From an uncultured Collinsella sp. (GTDB lineage: Bacteria > Actinomycetota > Coriobacteriia > Coriobacteriales > Coriobacteriaceae), in the NCBI GenBank assembly GCA_900556675.1, contig USQE01000077.1, positions 1 through 6,031 on the forward strand: a DNA stretch of 6,031 bases, written 5' to 3'. Under the pieces are notes generated by a model that saw only the letters and a list, made by a program, of their open reading frames with translations, was not told where the DNA came from and searched no databases. The translations under genes and the position numbers were made by a program. Shown here in pieces: positions 1 to 6,016 of this stretch (the first letter of the stretch is position 1; each line of letters opens with the position of its first letter).

Positions 1-273
1 CGCGCCGCTTGCGAGCACGAGCTCGAGGCCGCCCGCGCGGAGATGCAGCAACGCTTGGACTCGTTGGCGCATGAGCTGGAGCAGGCCGAGCGCGATCGCG
101 CTCGTGCCGAGCGCCGTGCCGAGGGCAACAGCCTGTCGCGCTATCTTCTGGCCCGCCTGCGCGGCGAGGCTGGCGAGCCGGCTGCGGGCGCCGAGACGGC
201 CGCGGGCGACGCTACGGCTTCTGCAGAGGACGCCGCCGACGTTGCACTTTCCGCAAAGGACGACGACAAGTGA
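1..273 (+). CDS. 3' part of a coiled-coil, Ala/Glu-rich protein (5' partial)
   Basis: The reading frame is open from the first base of the window to the TGA at 271-273, so the start lies upstream. An in-frame ATG at 43 exists, but the frame and its composition continue unbroken before it. The visible 90 residues begin with a highly charged helical stretch (about residues 1-45, rich in Glu, Arg, Ala and Leu with heptad-like spacing, e.g. LAHELEQAERDRARAERRAE), which is typical of a coiled coil. A short basic segment (SRYLLARLRG) follows, then an acidic Ala/Glu/Asp-rich tail that looks disordered and ends KDDDK. No enzymatic motif or membrane segment is visible. Its end overlaps the start of the signal peptidase gene by 4 bases, so the two are almost certainly co-transcribed and probably translationally coupled. 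I do not recognise the family, and the function cannot be told from this fragment. Confidence 0.75.
   Translation, partial: RAACEHELEAARAEMQQRLDSLAHELEQAERDRARAERRAEGNSLSRYLLARLRGEAGEPAAGAETAAGDATASAEDAADVALSAKDDDK
87..104. repeat. 18-bp perfect palindrome inside the coiled-coil gene
   Basis: Left half CGAGCGCGA is followed directly by its exact reverse complement TCGCGCTCG with no spacer. It lies in codons for an Arg/Ala/Glu-rich helix, where GC-rich, repetitive codon choice makes palindromes more likely than in random sequence. Its core, GCGATCGC, recurs once more in the window near 1420. It could be a protein-binding or methylation site, but a codon-use accident is the simplest explanation. 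Confidence 0.5.
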
Positions 274-977
274 TGAAGCACGTGCTCCGCGTGATCAACG
301 TGCTGGCGACCGTGGTGATCCTGGTCGCCTTTGTGGTGTTGCTGCGCACGGTGTTCACGCCCGCCGGCGAGATTCCCACCATCATGGGCTACGGCTTTAT
401 GCGTACACTGACCGGCTCGATGGAGCCGGCGATTCCCGTGCATTCGTTTATCGTCGTCGATACCGACAACAGCCAGGTCTACCAGGCGGGCGATATCATC
501 ACCTTCCATTCGTCCGATGACGCGCTGGAGGGTTCGCTCAACACGCATCGCATCGTTACCGTGGAGGCCGCGGCCGACGGCACGCCGGTCTACCGCACCA
601 AGGGCGACGCCAATCCGGTTGAGGACGCCGCGCCCGTGCCCGCCGCCGACGTGGTGGGTCGCGTGGTCTTTGTCTCGGCGGGGCTGGGCGTGGTGGTCTC
701 GTTGCTCACCAACCCGCTGCTGTTCTTCCCGCTTATCGTGGTGCCGCTGATCGTGCTGCTGGTGCTCGAGATTCGCCATATGGTCAAGACCACACAAGAG
801 GTGTCACGCGCCGAGGACGAGGCCGCCCTGCGTGCTGCCGTGGAGCAGATTCGCGAAAAGCGTCGCCGCGAGCAGGAAGACCAGGACAGCGCCAAGGAGC
901 AGAGCGACGGCGAGCATACTGGGGAAAGTGTGGAAACCGATCCCGGCGCCCTAGACGATTCCAACCGCTCGGCATAG
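270..977 (+). CDS. Signal peptidase I, SipW/archaeal (ER-like) type
   Basis: This membrane-bound serine protease removes signal peptides from exported proteins on the outer face of the cytoplasmic membrane. Numbering is from GTG at 270. Residues 8-28 form an N-terminal membrane helix. The catalytic box TGSMEPAIP follows, with Ser50 as nucleophile. The general-base position is NTHRIV, with His93 where classical LepB-type enzymes carry Lys. RTKGDANPVED (109-119) supplies the conserved Asp region (Asp113, Asp119). This Ser-His-Asp arrangement is what is known for SipW and for archaeal and ER signal peptidases. A second hydrophobic segment (about 139-166) is followed by a charged, probably cytoplasmic tail (about 170-235), part coiled coil and part acidic. 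AAAGGA at 255-260 lies 9 bases before GTG 270 and 12 before ATG 273. GTG 270 gives a 4-base overlap with the upstream gene, ATG 273 a 1-base overlap; either start is possible. SipW-type enzymes often process TasA/camelysin-like or pilin-type substrates encoded nearby, but none is visible here. Confidence 0.9.
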   Translation: MMKHVLRVINVLATVVILVAFVVLLRTVFTPAGEIPTIMGYGFMRTLTGSMEPAIPVHSFIVVDTDNSQVYQAGDIITFHSSDDALEGSLNTHRIVTVEAAADGTPVYRTKGDANPVEDAAPVPAADVVGRVVFVSAGLGVVVSLLTNPLLFFPLIVVPLIVLLVLEIRHMVKTTQEVSRAEDEAALRAAVEQIREKRRREQEDQDSAKEQSDGEHTGESVETDPGALDDSNRSA

Positions 978-993
978 CTCTTCGGTGCCTTTT
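971..993 (+). terminator. Weak possible terminator after the signal peptidase gene
   Basis: GGCA at 971-974 can pair with TGCC at 986-989, directly followed by TTTT at 990-993. The stem has only 4 bp plus a possible G-T wobble, and it spans the TAG stop at 975-977. This is the only terminator-like element in the gap before the transporter gene, and it is too short to be convincing. Confidence 0.2.
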
Positions 994-1033
994 GTCCCTG
1001 CAATTTGGACGCCCATAGATGTTCCGAATCATC

Positions 1034-1064
1034 TGCTTTTTCATGCCGATATTCGTGCTACAGT
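1034..1064 (+). promoter_or_regulatory. Possible promoter of the EamA transporter gene
   Basis: TGCTACAGT at 1056-1064 reads as an extended -10 element (TG, one base, then TACAGT), about 39 bases before the ATG at 1103. The -35 region is a poor match: only a T-rich stretch around 1034-1042. An extended -10 can compensate for a weak -35. The element sits in a 125-base gap between an operon end and a new gene, where a promoter is expected. It is a visual match only. Confidence 0.35.
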
Positions 1065-1102
1065 TTGAGCGCTTTGTTGCCAATTGATTTCGGGGGAGTG
1101 GA

Positions 1103-2122
1103 ATGGAGCAGGAGCGCACAGCGCAGCGTGCACGCAAAAAGGCTTCGGTACCGATGGCGGCGTCCGATTTTGTCGTGCCCGAGGGAACTGACGAGCTCAG
1201 CCGCAGCACCCGCCGTGCATGGCGCGACCGCCTCAACGATGCGTCGTCGCGCAAGATGATTACGGGCGTTCTGGCCACGCTGGCGGGCGGTTCGTTTTGG
1301 GGTTTTTCGGGCACCAGCGCGAGCTTTCTGTTCGATACCTACCATGTCGATACGCTGTGGCTCATGAGCGTGCGCCAGATTCTTGCCGGCCTGCTCTTTA
1401 TGGCCGTGGTGGTCACGCGCGATCGCGAGCGTCTGGTTAGGCTCTGGACCACGCCCGCCGACCGTAGGCAACTGCTGCTTTTTACCGCTTTTGGCCTGCT
1501 GTTCAACCAGTTCTGCTATCTTTCGGCCGTGCGTCTGACCAATGCCGGAACCGCGACGGTGCTCCAGTGCCTGCAGCTGGTCATCATCATGGGTTACGCC
1601 TGCGTGGTCGATCGCCGCATGCCGCGCGCTCGCGAGACGATCGGCATTGGTCTGGCCCTCGGTGGCACCTTTTTAATCGCTACCGGCGGCGACCCGACCA
1701 GTTTGAGCATATCGCCGCTTGGTCTGGTCGCAGGCCTTATGTGTGCGGTTAGCGCAGCCTGTATGGCGGTGATTCCCGCCAAGATTCTGCCCGAATACGG
1801 CAGCCCCATCGTTACAGGCTCTGCCATGCTCACAGCGGGCGTGGTCTCGTGCGTCTTCGTGCAGCCGTGGGCTCATATGCCGGCGCTCGATGCTGCCGGC
1901 GTCGAGGCGCTCGCGGTGTTTGTGGTCATTGGCTCGTTTTTTGCCTACATGCTGTATATGCAGGGCGTTAAGGACATCGGCTCGGTGCGTGCGAGCCTCA
2001 TCGGAACTGTGGAGCCGGTTTCGGCGACCATCACCAGCGCTGTTATGCTGGGCACGGTGTTTTTGCCGACCGACCTTATCGGTTTTGCCATGATCATCGT
2101 GATGATGTTCCTGACGGTATAG
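1103..2122 (+). CDS. EamA/DMT-superfamily membrane transporter
   Basis: This 339-residue protein looks like a drug/metabolite-transporter-superfamily permease with two EamA repeats and about ten membrane helices. Residues 1-50 are a charged, hydrophilic N-terminal extension, likely cytoplasmic and longer than usual for the family. The first repeat starts at about residue 52 (GVLATLAGGSFWGFSG) and contains the typical SVRQILAGLLF helix and the LTNAGTATVLQCLQ segment (145-158). The second repeat starts at about 205 and ends with TVEPVSATITSAVMLGTVF (302-320), matching the family's EPV...LGE signature but with Thr318 in place of the usual Glu. The protein stops right after the last helix (MIIVMMFLTV), with no C-terminal tail. 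A purine-rich GGGGGAG at 1092-1098 precedes the ATG by 4 bases, which supports this start. The substrate cannot be read from sequence; family members export amino acids, nucleotide-sugar-like metabolites or other small molecules. Gaps on both sides make it look like a single-gene unit. Confidence 0.88.
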   Translation: MEQERTAQRARKKASVPMAASDFVVPEGTDELSRSTRRAWRDRLNDASSRKMITGVLATLAGGSFWGFSGTSASFLFDTYHVDTLWLMSVRQILAGLLFMAVVVTRDRERLVRLWTTPADRRQLLLFTAFGLLFNQFCYLSAVRLTNAGTATVLQCLQLVIIMGYACVVDRRMPRARETIGIGLALGGTFLIATGGDPTSLSISPLGLVAGLMCAVSAACMAVIPAKILPEYGSPIVTGSAMLTAGVVSCVFVQPWAHMPALDAAGVEALAVFVVIGSFFAYMLYMQGVKDIGSVRASLIGTVEPVSATITSAVMLGTVFLPTDLIGFAMIIVMMFLTV

Positions 2123-2153
2123 CTCACGCCGCTGTCTAGACGGACGCGGTGTT

Positions 2154-2178
2154 GCACCACAATTCCGCGAATTGGTGC
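2154..2178. repeat. Inverted repeat in the EamA-DUF4012 intergenic gap
   Basis: CAATTC (2160-2165), CGC, GAATTG (2169-2174) is a perfect 6-bp inverted repeat with a 3-base centre. If CA at 2158-2159 bulges out, the stem extends by GCAC (2154-2157) pairing with GTGC (2175-2178). No T-run follows, so it is not a standard intrinsic terminator for the transporter gene. It lies about 85-108 bases before the DUF4012 start codon, where an operator or an RNA leader structure could act. Either role is inference. Confidence 0.45.
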
Positions 2179-2190
2179 CTGCATCTGGAG

Positions 2191-2249
2191 TTTAACTGAC
2201 GATGCCAAATATGTCATAAACTAATAGCGTTATTGACTTTTAGTATTGC
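2191..2249 (+). promoter_or_regulatory. AT-rich probable promoter region of the DUF4012-glmM unit
   Basis: This is the most AT-rich stretch of the window and lies just before the two-gene unit, which suggests a promoter. No pair of -35/-10 boxes is clearly best. Candidates include CTGACG (2196-2201) with ACTAAT (2220-2225) at 18-base spacing, and a lone TAGTAT (2241-2246) that would leave a very short leader. TTGACT at 2233-2238 looks like a good -35, but a -10 at 17 bases would fall at the start codon. The region is supported; the exact boxes are not. Confidence 0.35.
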
Positions 2250-2260
2250 GAGGACTCCTC
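2250..2260 (+). promoter_or_regulatory. Ribosome binding site within a small palindrome
   Basis: GAGGA at 2250-2254 lies 7 bases before the ATG at 2262 and fixes the DUF4012 start. It is followed after one base by its reverse complement TCCTC (2256-2260), making GAGGACTCCTC an 11-base inverted repeat. A one-base loop is too tight to hide the site in a local hairpin, so the symmetry may be chance or a DNA-level site. Confidence 0.6.
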
Positions 2261-2261
2261 T

Positions 2262-4619
2262 ATGGCTGGTAACCACTTTAAGAACGGCGACGGCGAGCGC
2301 TCTGCAGTTCCGCCGCGTTCAAATGGGACTGGAAACGCTGGCGTACCGAGTGGATCCAGCCAAAACGGTGCTGGCAACCGTACGTCTCCGGGCGAAACGG
2401 CGATGTTTGCCGCTCTGTACGAACAGTCTCAAAAGGCAAAACAGGCTGGTCGCGTAGGCAGGCAGGCATTTCCGGGCGGGTCGGGCTCTGCGGCTTCGTC
2501 GGCCGGGGTCCGTCCGGCGCCAACGGGCGGTGCAAATGTCGCCGGCTCCACTGGCCCCGCTAACAACGCTCATCGCGCCCACAACGCCAGCCCCATCAAC
2601 TCTGCCAATCCCGCCAATAGTGCTTCTTCTGCTGAAGACGCAGGGCTTACGGGTAACCTAGGCACTATCTATACGGGCGCTTCCGAAACCGGCACGTTTG
2701 CCCGCCTCAATGACGACGGTGCCGAGTTTAAGGGCTCGGGCTCTAAAGAAGATTATTACGATTTTGGCTTGAACTACGGCGGTGATTCCTCGACGAGCCC
2801 GACCTCGAACGGTCTGGTTCGCCATCGCCATCGCAAGGGCGAGCGCAAGAAGCGTCGCGTTGCAGCCGTTGTCGCTGTCATCGTCGCGGTGGTTCTTGTC
2901 GCTTTTGGCGTGAGTGGCTTCATGCTGTTTAACTCGGCAAAAACCGTGAAGAGCCAGGCAAAGGAAACTGTCGAGATCGTCGGCGGCCTTAAGGACAAGG
3001 TCACGTCGGGCGATTTTACGACCCTGCCCGATGATGCGAAAAAGATCGACGAGCTCTGCAGCAGCATGAAGAAGGAGACCTCGAGTCCGGTGTGGACGAT
3101 GGCTTCGTTCATTCCGGTATACGGCGGCGATATTAACGCCGTCTGCACCATGGTCGACGCTCTGTCCGATGTTTCGAGCGGCGCGCTGGTCCCCATGGCC
3201 GATAATCTCGCTCAGGCAACGCCCGGCAAGCTGTTCCAGGACGGGACAATCAACGTGTCCGCGCTGCAGGCGGTCGCCGATTCGCTCTCCGATAGCTCGA
3301 AGGCGTTCAAGAGCGCCAACAAAAAGGTGCAGGGTATTGGCGATACGCATATCGCCCAGGTGACCGAGCTGGTCGATAAGGCAAAGGACGGCTTTGCCAC
3401 CCTGAACGGTGTAGTCGACGCGGCAGAGAAGATCGCTCCCGTTCTGCCCCAGATGCTTGGCGCCAACGGCCAGACGCGCCATTATCTTGTGCTCGCGATG
3501 AGCAATGTCGAGATCCGCGCCTGCGGCGGTTTCCCCGGTTCTCGCGGCGTGATGTCAGTGACTGACGGTAAGCTCGAACTGGGCGATTTTGTCAAAGTCG
3601 ACATGATGAAAGAGCCTTTGAGTCCGCTTCCCATCACCGATGAAGAGGCAAACTTGTTCACGACCGGATGGGGCCTGACCGGTTTCAACACGCTCGGATA
3701 CACGATGGGCGACGTTACGATGACGCCTGATTATCCGCGTGCGGCTCAGCTTGCCAGCGATATGCAGAAGGCCATTGTCGGAGATGACATCGACGGCGTA
3801 TTTGCAGTCGATCCGGTATTTTTGCAGTATATGCTCGGCATTGTAGGTGGCACGCAGCTTCCCGACGGCACCGTCGTCGACGGAAGCAACGCTGCAAAGG
3901 TGCTGCTGCACGATATTTATTGGAATTACCCGGTAGAGGAACAGGACGCCATTTTTGCGGCGGTTGCCGGATCGGCTTTTAACAAGATCGTGGACGAACT
4001 GGGCTCCAGCGATATTACTAAGATCGCTGGAGCCATCGAAAAGGGTGCTTCCGAGGGTCGCATCCTCATGTATTCGAGAAACGATGACGAGGAAAAGGCC
4101 GCGAAGGCCCTTGGCATTTCCGGCGCTCTCCAAAACGATGCGTCTGAGGCTCCGATCTTGGGCGTCTTTGTGAACAACTACAGCTATTCAAAGATGGATT
4201 GGTTCCTTGATAAGCGAGTCACCATCGATTCTTCGGTTGAAAATGCCGATGGTTCGACGACGTATCGAGTGACCACCACGCTCAAGAACACGATGACCCC
4301 TCAGGAGAAGGCCGAGATGCCTGGTTATTTCCGGGGCCATAACGGCATTAGCGAGGATATTGATGACGAGGTGCTGAGGCTCTATCTCTATGCTCCCGCG
4401 GGAGGCAGCATTTCGGACATTAAGACTTCGGGCTCCGGTTCTATCGAGATGAACGAAGCGACGCACGATGGCCTGAAGGTTGCATGGGGCGGCGTCCACA
4501 TGCTTCTTGGACAAGACATAAAGGTCGAGTACACGGTCACGACTTCGAAGGACTCTAGGCACAAAGAGCTTAAGGTTCGCACCACGCCAACCGCTCAAAC
4601 GTTCGAACAGGATAAGTAA
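2262..4619 (+). CDS. DUF4012 domain protein, single-pass membrane, large exterior domain
   Basis: This 785-residue protein has no known biochemical activity that I can name. Residues 1-186 are hydrophilic and low-complexity (Gly, Ser, Asn, Ala; Asn-Ala runs around 101-124) and probably disordered in the cytoplasm. They carry two similar motifs, ETAMFAAL (45-52) and ETGTFARL (142-149). A basic cluster RHRHRKGERKKRR (187-199) precedes one membrane helix (about 200-223), giving an N-in, C-out topology. Residues 224-400 are a helical exterior segment with two cysteines (Cys266, Cys295). The DUF4012 core spans about 407-545: HYLVLAMSNVEIRACGGFPGS (407-427), DYPRAA (490-495) and DIDGVFAVDP (509-518) match the family pattern N-x-E-x-R-x-x-GGF...DGV. 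Cys421 sits just before the GGF. The C-terminal part (about 640-785) is beta-rich and resembles the usual tail of these proteins. The gene ends 3 bases before glmM. It uses visibly more A- and T-ending codons than glmM. An envelope polysaccharide or cell-wall role is inferred from context only. Confidence 0.85.
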   Translation: MAGNHFKNGDGERSAVPPRSNGTGNAGVPSGSSQNGAGNRTSPGETAMFAALYEQSQKAKQAGRVGRQAFPGGSGSAASSAGVRPAPTGGANVAGSTGPANNAHRAHNASPINSANPANSASSAEDAGLTGNLGTIYTGASETGTFARLNDDGAEFKGSGSKEDYYDFGLNYGGDSSTSPTSNGLVRHRHRKGERKKRRVAAVVAVIVAVVLVAFGVSGFMLFNSAKTVKSQAKETVEIVGGLKDKVTSGDFTTLPDDAKKIDELCSSMKKETSSPVWTMASFIPVYGGDINAVCTMVDALSDVSSGALVPMADNLAQATPGKLFQDGTINVSALQAVADSLSDSSKAFKSANKKVQGIGDTHIAQVTELVDKAKDGFATLNGVVDAAEKIAPVLPQMLGANGQTRHYLVLAMSNVEIRACGGFPGSRGVMSVTDGKLELGDFVKVDMMKEPLSPLPITDEEANLFTTGWGLTGFNTLGYTMGDVTMTPDYPRAAQLASDMQKAIVGDDIDGVFAVDPVFLQYMLGIVGGTQLPDGTVVDGSNAAKVLLHDIYWNYPVEEQDAIFAAVAGSAFNKIVDELGSSDITKIAGAIEKGASEGRILMYSRNDDEEKAAKALGISGALQNDASEAPILGVFVNNYSYSKMDWFLDKRVTIDSSVENADGSTTYRVTTTLKNTMTPQEKAEMPGYFRGHNGISEDIDDEVLRLYLYAPAGGSISDIKTSGSGSIEMNEATHDGLKVAWGGVHMLLGQDIKVEYTVTTSKDSRHKELKVRTTPTAQTFEQDK
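4002..4034. repeat. 12-bp perfect inverted repeat inside the DUF4012 gene
   Basis: GGCTCCAGCGAT at 4002-4013 has its exact reverse complement ATCGCTGGAGCC at 4023-4034, separated by 9 bases (4014-4022). It encodes residues 581-591 of the DUF4012 protein. In mRNA it would form a stable 12-bp stem with a 9-base loop. No T-run follows, so it is not an intrinsic terminator. A pausing site, an RNase or RNA-protein site, or chance are all possible. Confidence 0.6.
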
Positions 4620-4622
4620 GAT

Positions 4623-5954
4623 ATGAAGTACTTTGGCACCGACGGCTTTCGCGGCGAGGCCAACGTTGGACTGACGGTAGAGCACGCTTATAAGATCGGC
4701 CGCTTTGTGGGCTGGTATTACGGCGCCAACCGCGGGACCAAAGCACGCGTGATCGTGGGCAAGGACACGCGTCGCTCGAGCTATATGTTCGAGGCGGCGC
4801 TGGCGAGCGGCTTGGTCGCGAGCGGCGCGGACGCCTACATGCTGCACGTGATCCCGACGCCGGGCGTGGCGCATCAGACCGTGGAGGGCTGCTTCGATTG
4901 CGGCATCATGATCAGTGCGAGCCACAACCCGTTTTGCGATAACGGCATTAAGCTCGTCAACAGCGACGGCTTTAAGATGGACGAGGACGTGTTGGAGCTC
5001 ATCGAGGACTATATCGATGGCAAGAGCGAGGTGCCGCTGGCTACGGGCAACCACATCGGTGCCACGGTCGACTACATGCAGGGCCGCAACCGCTACATCG
5101 CCTCGCTCATCGCTAGCGCGAACTTTTCGCTGCAGGGCGTCAAGATCGGTCTCGACTGCGCCAACGGCTCGGCATCCTCGGTGGCCAAGCCGGTGTTCGA
5201 CGCGCTGGGTGCCGATGTGCGCGTGATTAACGCCGCGCCCGATGGTTTTAACATCAACGTTGACTGCGGCTCCACGCATATGGAGCGTCTGCAGCGCCAC
5301 GTGGTGGAGCAGGGCCTGGACGTTGGCTTTGCCTACGACGGCGATGCCGACCGCTGCCTGGCCGTGGACGAGCGTGGTCGCGTGGTCGACGGCGACCAGA
5401 TCCTGTATGTGTGCGGCGTGTACCTGAACAAGCACGGTCGCCTTTCGGGCGGTACCGTGGTGCCGACGATCGCCAGCAACTTTGGCCTGGTCAAGTCGCT
5501 GGAGCTTGCCGGTCTAAGTGCCGTGACCAGCGGCGTGGGCGACCGTCATGTGTATGCCAAGATGCGCGAGGGCGGCTACAGCCTGGGCGGCGAGCAGACG
5601 GGCCACACGATCTTTGGTGATATCGAGCGCACGGGCGACGGCATTATGACCTCGCTGCGCGTGATGGAAGTGATTCGTGCCGAGCGCGAGACGCTCTCGC
5701 AGCTCACGGCTCCGTGCAAGCTACTGCCGCAGGCTCAGGTTGCCGTACGCGTGGCGGATAAAGATGCCGCGCTGGGCAACATGGGCGTGCAAGCCGCCAT
5801 CGCCGAGGCCGAGGCGTCGCTGGCGGGCGAGGGCCGCGTGCTGGTGCGCAAGAGTGGAACCGAGTCGGTGATTCGCGTTTTGGCCGAAGCTCCCGACCAG
5901 GCAGCTGCCGACGTCGCCATGAAGCGCATCGCCGCGGCGCTGGAAGCTCTATAG
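4623..5954 (+). CDS. glmM: Phosphoglucosamine mutase GlmM
   Basis: This cytoplasmic enzyme interconverts glucosamine-6-phosphate and glucosamine-1-phosphate, the step before GlmU makes UDP-GlcNAc for peptidoglycan and other envelope glycans. The 443-residue length is normal for the family. All four alpha-D-phosphohexomutase signatures are present: N-terminal YFGTDGFRG (3-11); the active-site loop ISASHNP (97-103) with Ser100 as the phosphorylated residue; the metal site DGDADR (239-244); the sugar-binding loop GGEQTGH (322-328); and the phosphate-binding loop RKSGTES (409-415). GEQ-(S/T)-GH, rather than GEMSGH, points to GlmM over phosphomanno/phosphoglucomutase. The ATG at 4623 gives the canonical N-terminus. 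AGGA at 4609-4612, inside the end of the DUF4012 gene, is its likely ribosome binding site (10-base spacing). No separate promoter is visible, so it is probably read from upstream of the DUF4012 gene. GlmM of this family is normally activated by serine phosphorylation. Confidence 0.95.
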   Translation: MKYFGTDGFRGEANVGLTVEHAYKIGRFVGWYYGANRGTKARVIVGKDTRRSSYMFEAALASGLVASGADAYMLHVIPTPGVAHQTVEGCFDCGIMISASHNPFCDNGIKLVNSDGFKMDEDVLELIEDYIDGKSEVPLATGNHIGATVDYMQGRNRYIASLIASANFSLQGVKIGLDCANGSASSVAKPVFDALGADVRVINAAPDGFNINVDCGSTHMERLQRHVVEQGLDVGFAYDGDADRCLAVDERGRVVDGDQILYVCGVYLNKHGRLSGGTVVPTIASNFGLVKSLELAGLSAVTSGVGDRHVYAKMREGGYSLGGEQTGHTIFGDIERTGDGIMTSLRVMEVIRAERETLSQLTAPCKLLPQAQVAVRVADKDAALGNMGVQAAIAEAEASLAGEGRVLVRKSGTESVIRVLAEAPDQAAADVAMKRIAAALEAL

Positions 5955-5982
5955 TTACGCGGTTTTACCAAACCGCGTAACT
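5953..5982 (+). terminator. Strong stem-loop overlapping the glmM stop; probable transcript end
   Basis: AGTTACGCGGTTT (5953-5965) pairs perfectly with AAACCGCGTAACT (5970-5982): 13 bp with a 4-base loop (TACC). The first two bases belong to the TAG stop codon. A stem of this strength right after the last gene of a unit suggests termination or 3'-end protection. There is no U-tract after it (GCTCGACG follows) or on the opposite strand, so it is not a textbook intrinsic terminator. Confidence 0.5.
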
Positions 5983-6016
5983 GCTCGACGCTGCAAACGT
6001 CCCCAATGACTAGGTG

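Noticed and set aside
412..429. 7-bp inverted repeat (CCGGCTC ... GAGCCGG) at the signal peptidase catalytic serine
   Set aside because: The bases are largely dictated by the conserved TGSMEP codons in GC-rich usage, so no separate function is needed.
141..797. Minus-strand open frame of 218 codons opposite the signal peptidase gene
   Set aside because: The His/Gln/Asp-rich translation without motifs is a shadow of the signal peptidase, whose catalytic residues are plain on the plus strand.
2233..2457. Plus-strand open frame starting with TTG just before the DUF4012 start
   Set aside because: It overlaps the DUF4012 N-terminus in another frame, has no ribosome binding site and shows no domain. 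The GAGGA site fits the ATG at 2262.
2562..2633. Asn-Ala-Ser-rich stretch in the DUF4012 gene as a possible tandem repeat
   Set aside because: At the DNA level there is no regular unit. It is a degenerate low-complexity linker, not a tandem or CRISPR-like repeat.
2658..3482. Minus-strand open frame of 274 codons opposite the DUF4012 gene
   Set aside because: It lies wholly inside a real gene, has no recognisable domain and is His/Arg/Asp-rich as expected for a shadow frame.
4393..4404. 12-bp palindrome CTCCCGCGGGAG in the DUF4012 gene
   Set aside because: It is short, uninterrupted and made of common GC-rich codons; with no spacer it cannot form a useful RNA hairpin, and nothing nearby supports a role.
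4188..5435. Long minus-strand open frame (415 codons) opposite the DUF4012 end and glmM
   Set aside because: It runs antisense across two well-supported genes. Its translation is rich in His, Arg, Val and Ala with no domain signature, which is typical of the reverse complement of GC-rich coding sequence.
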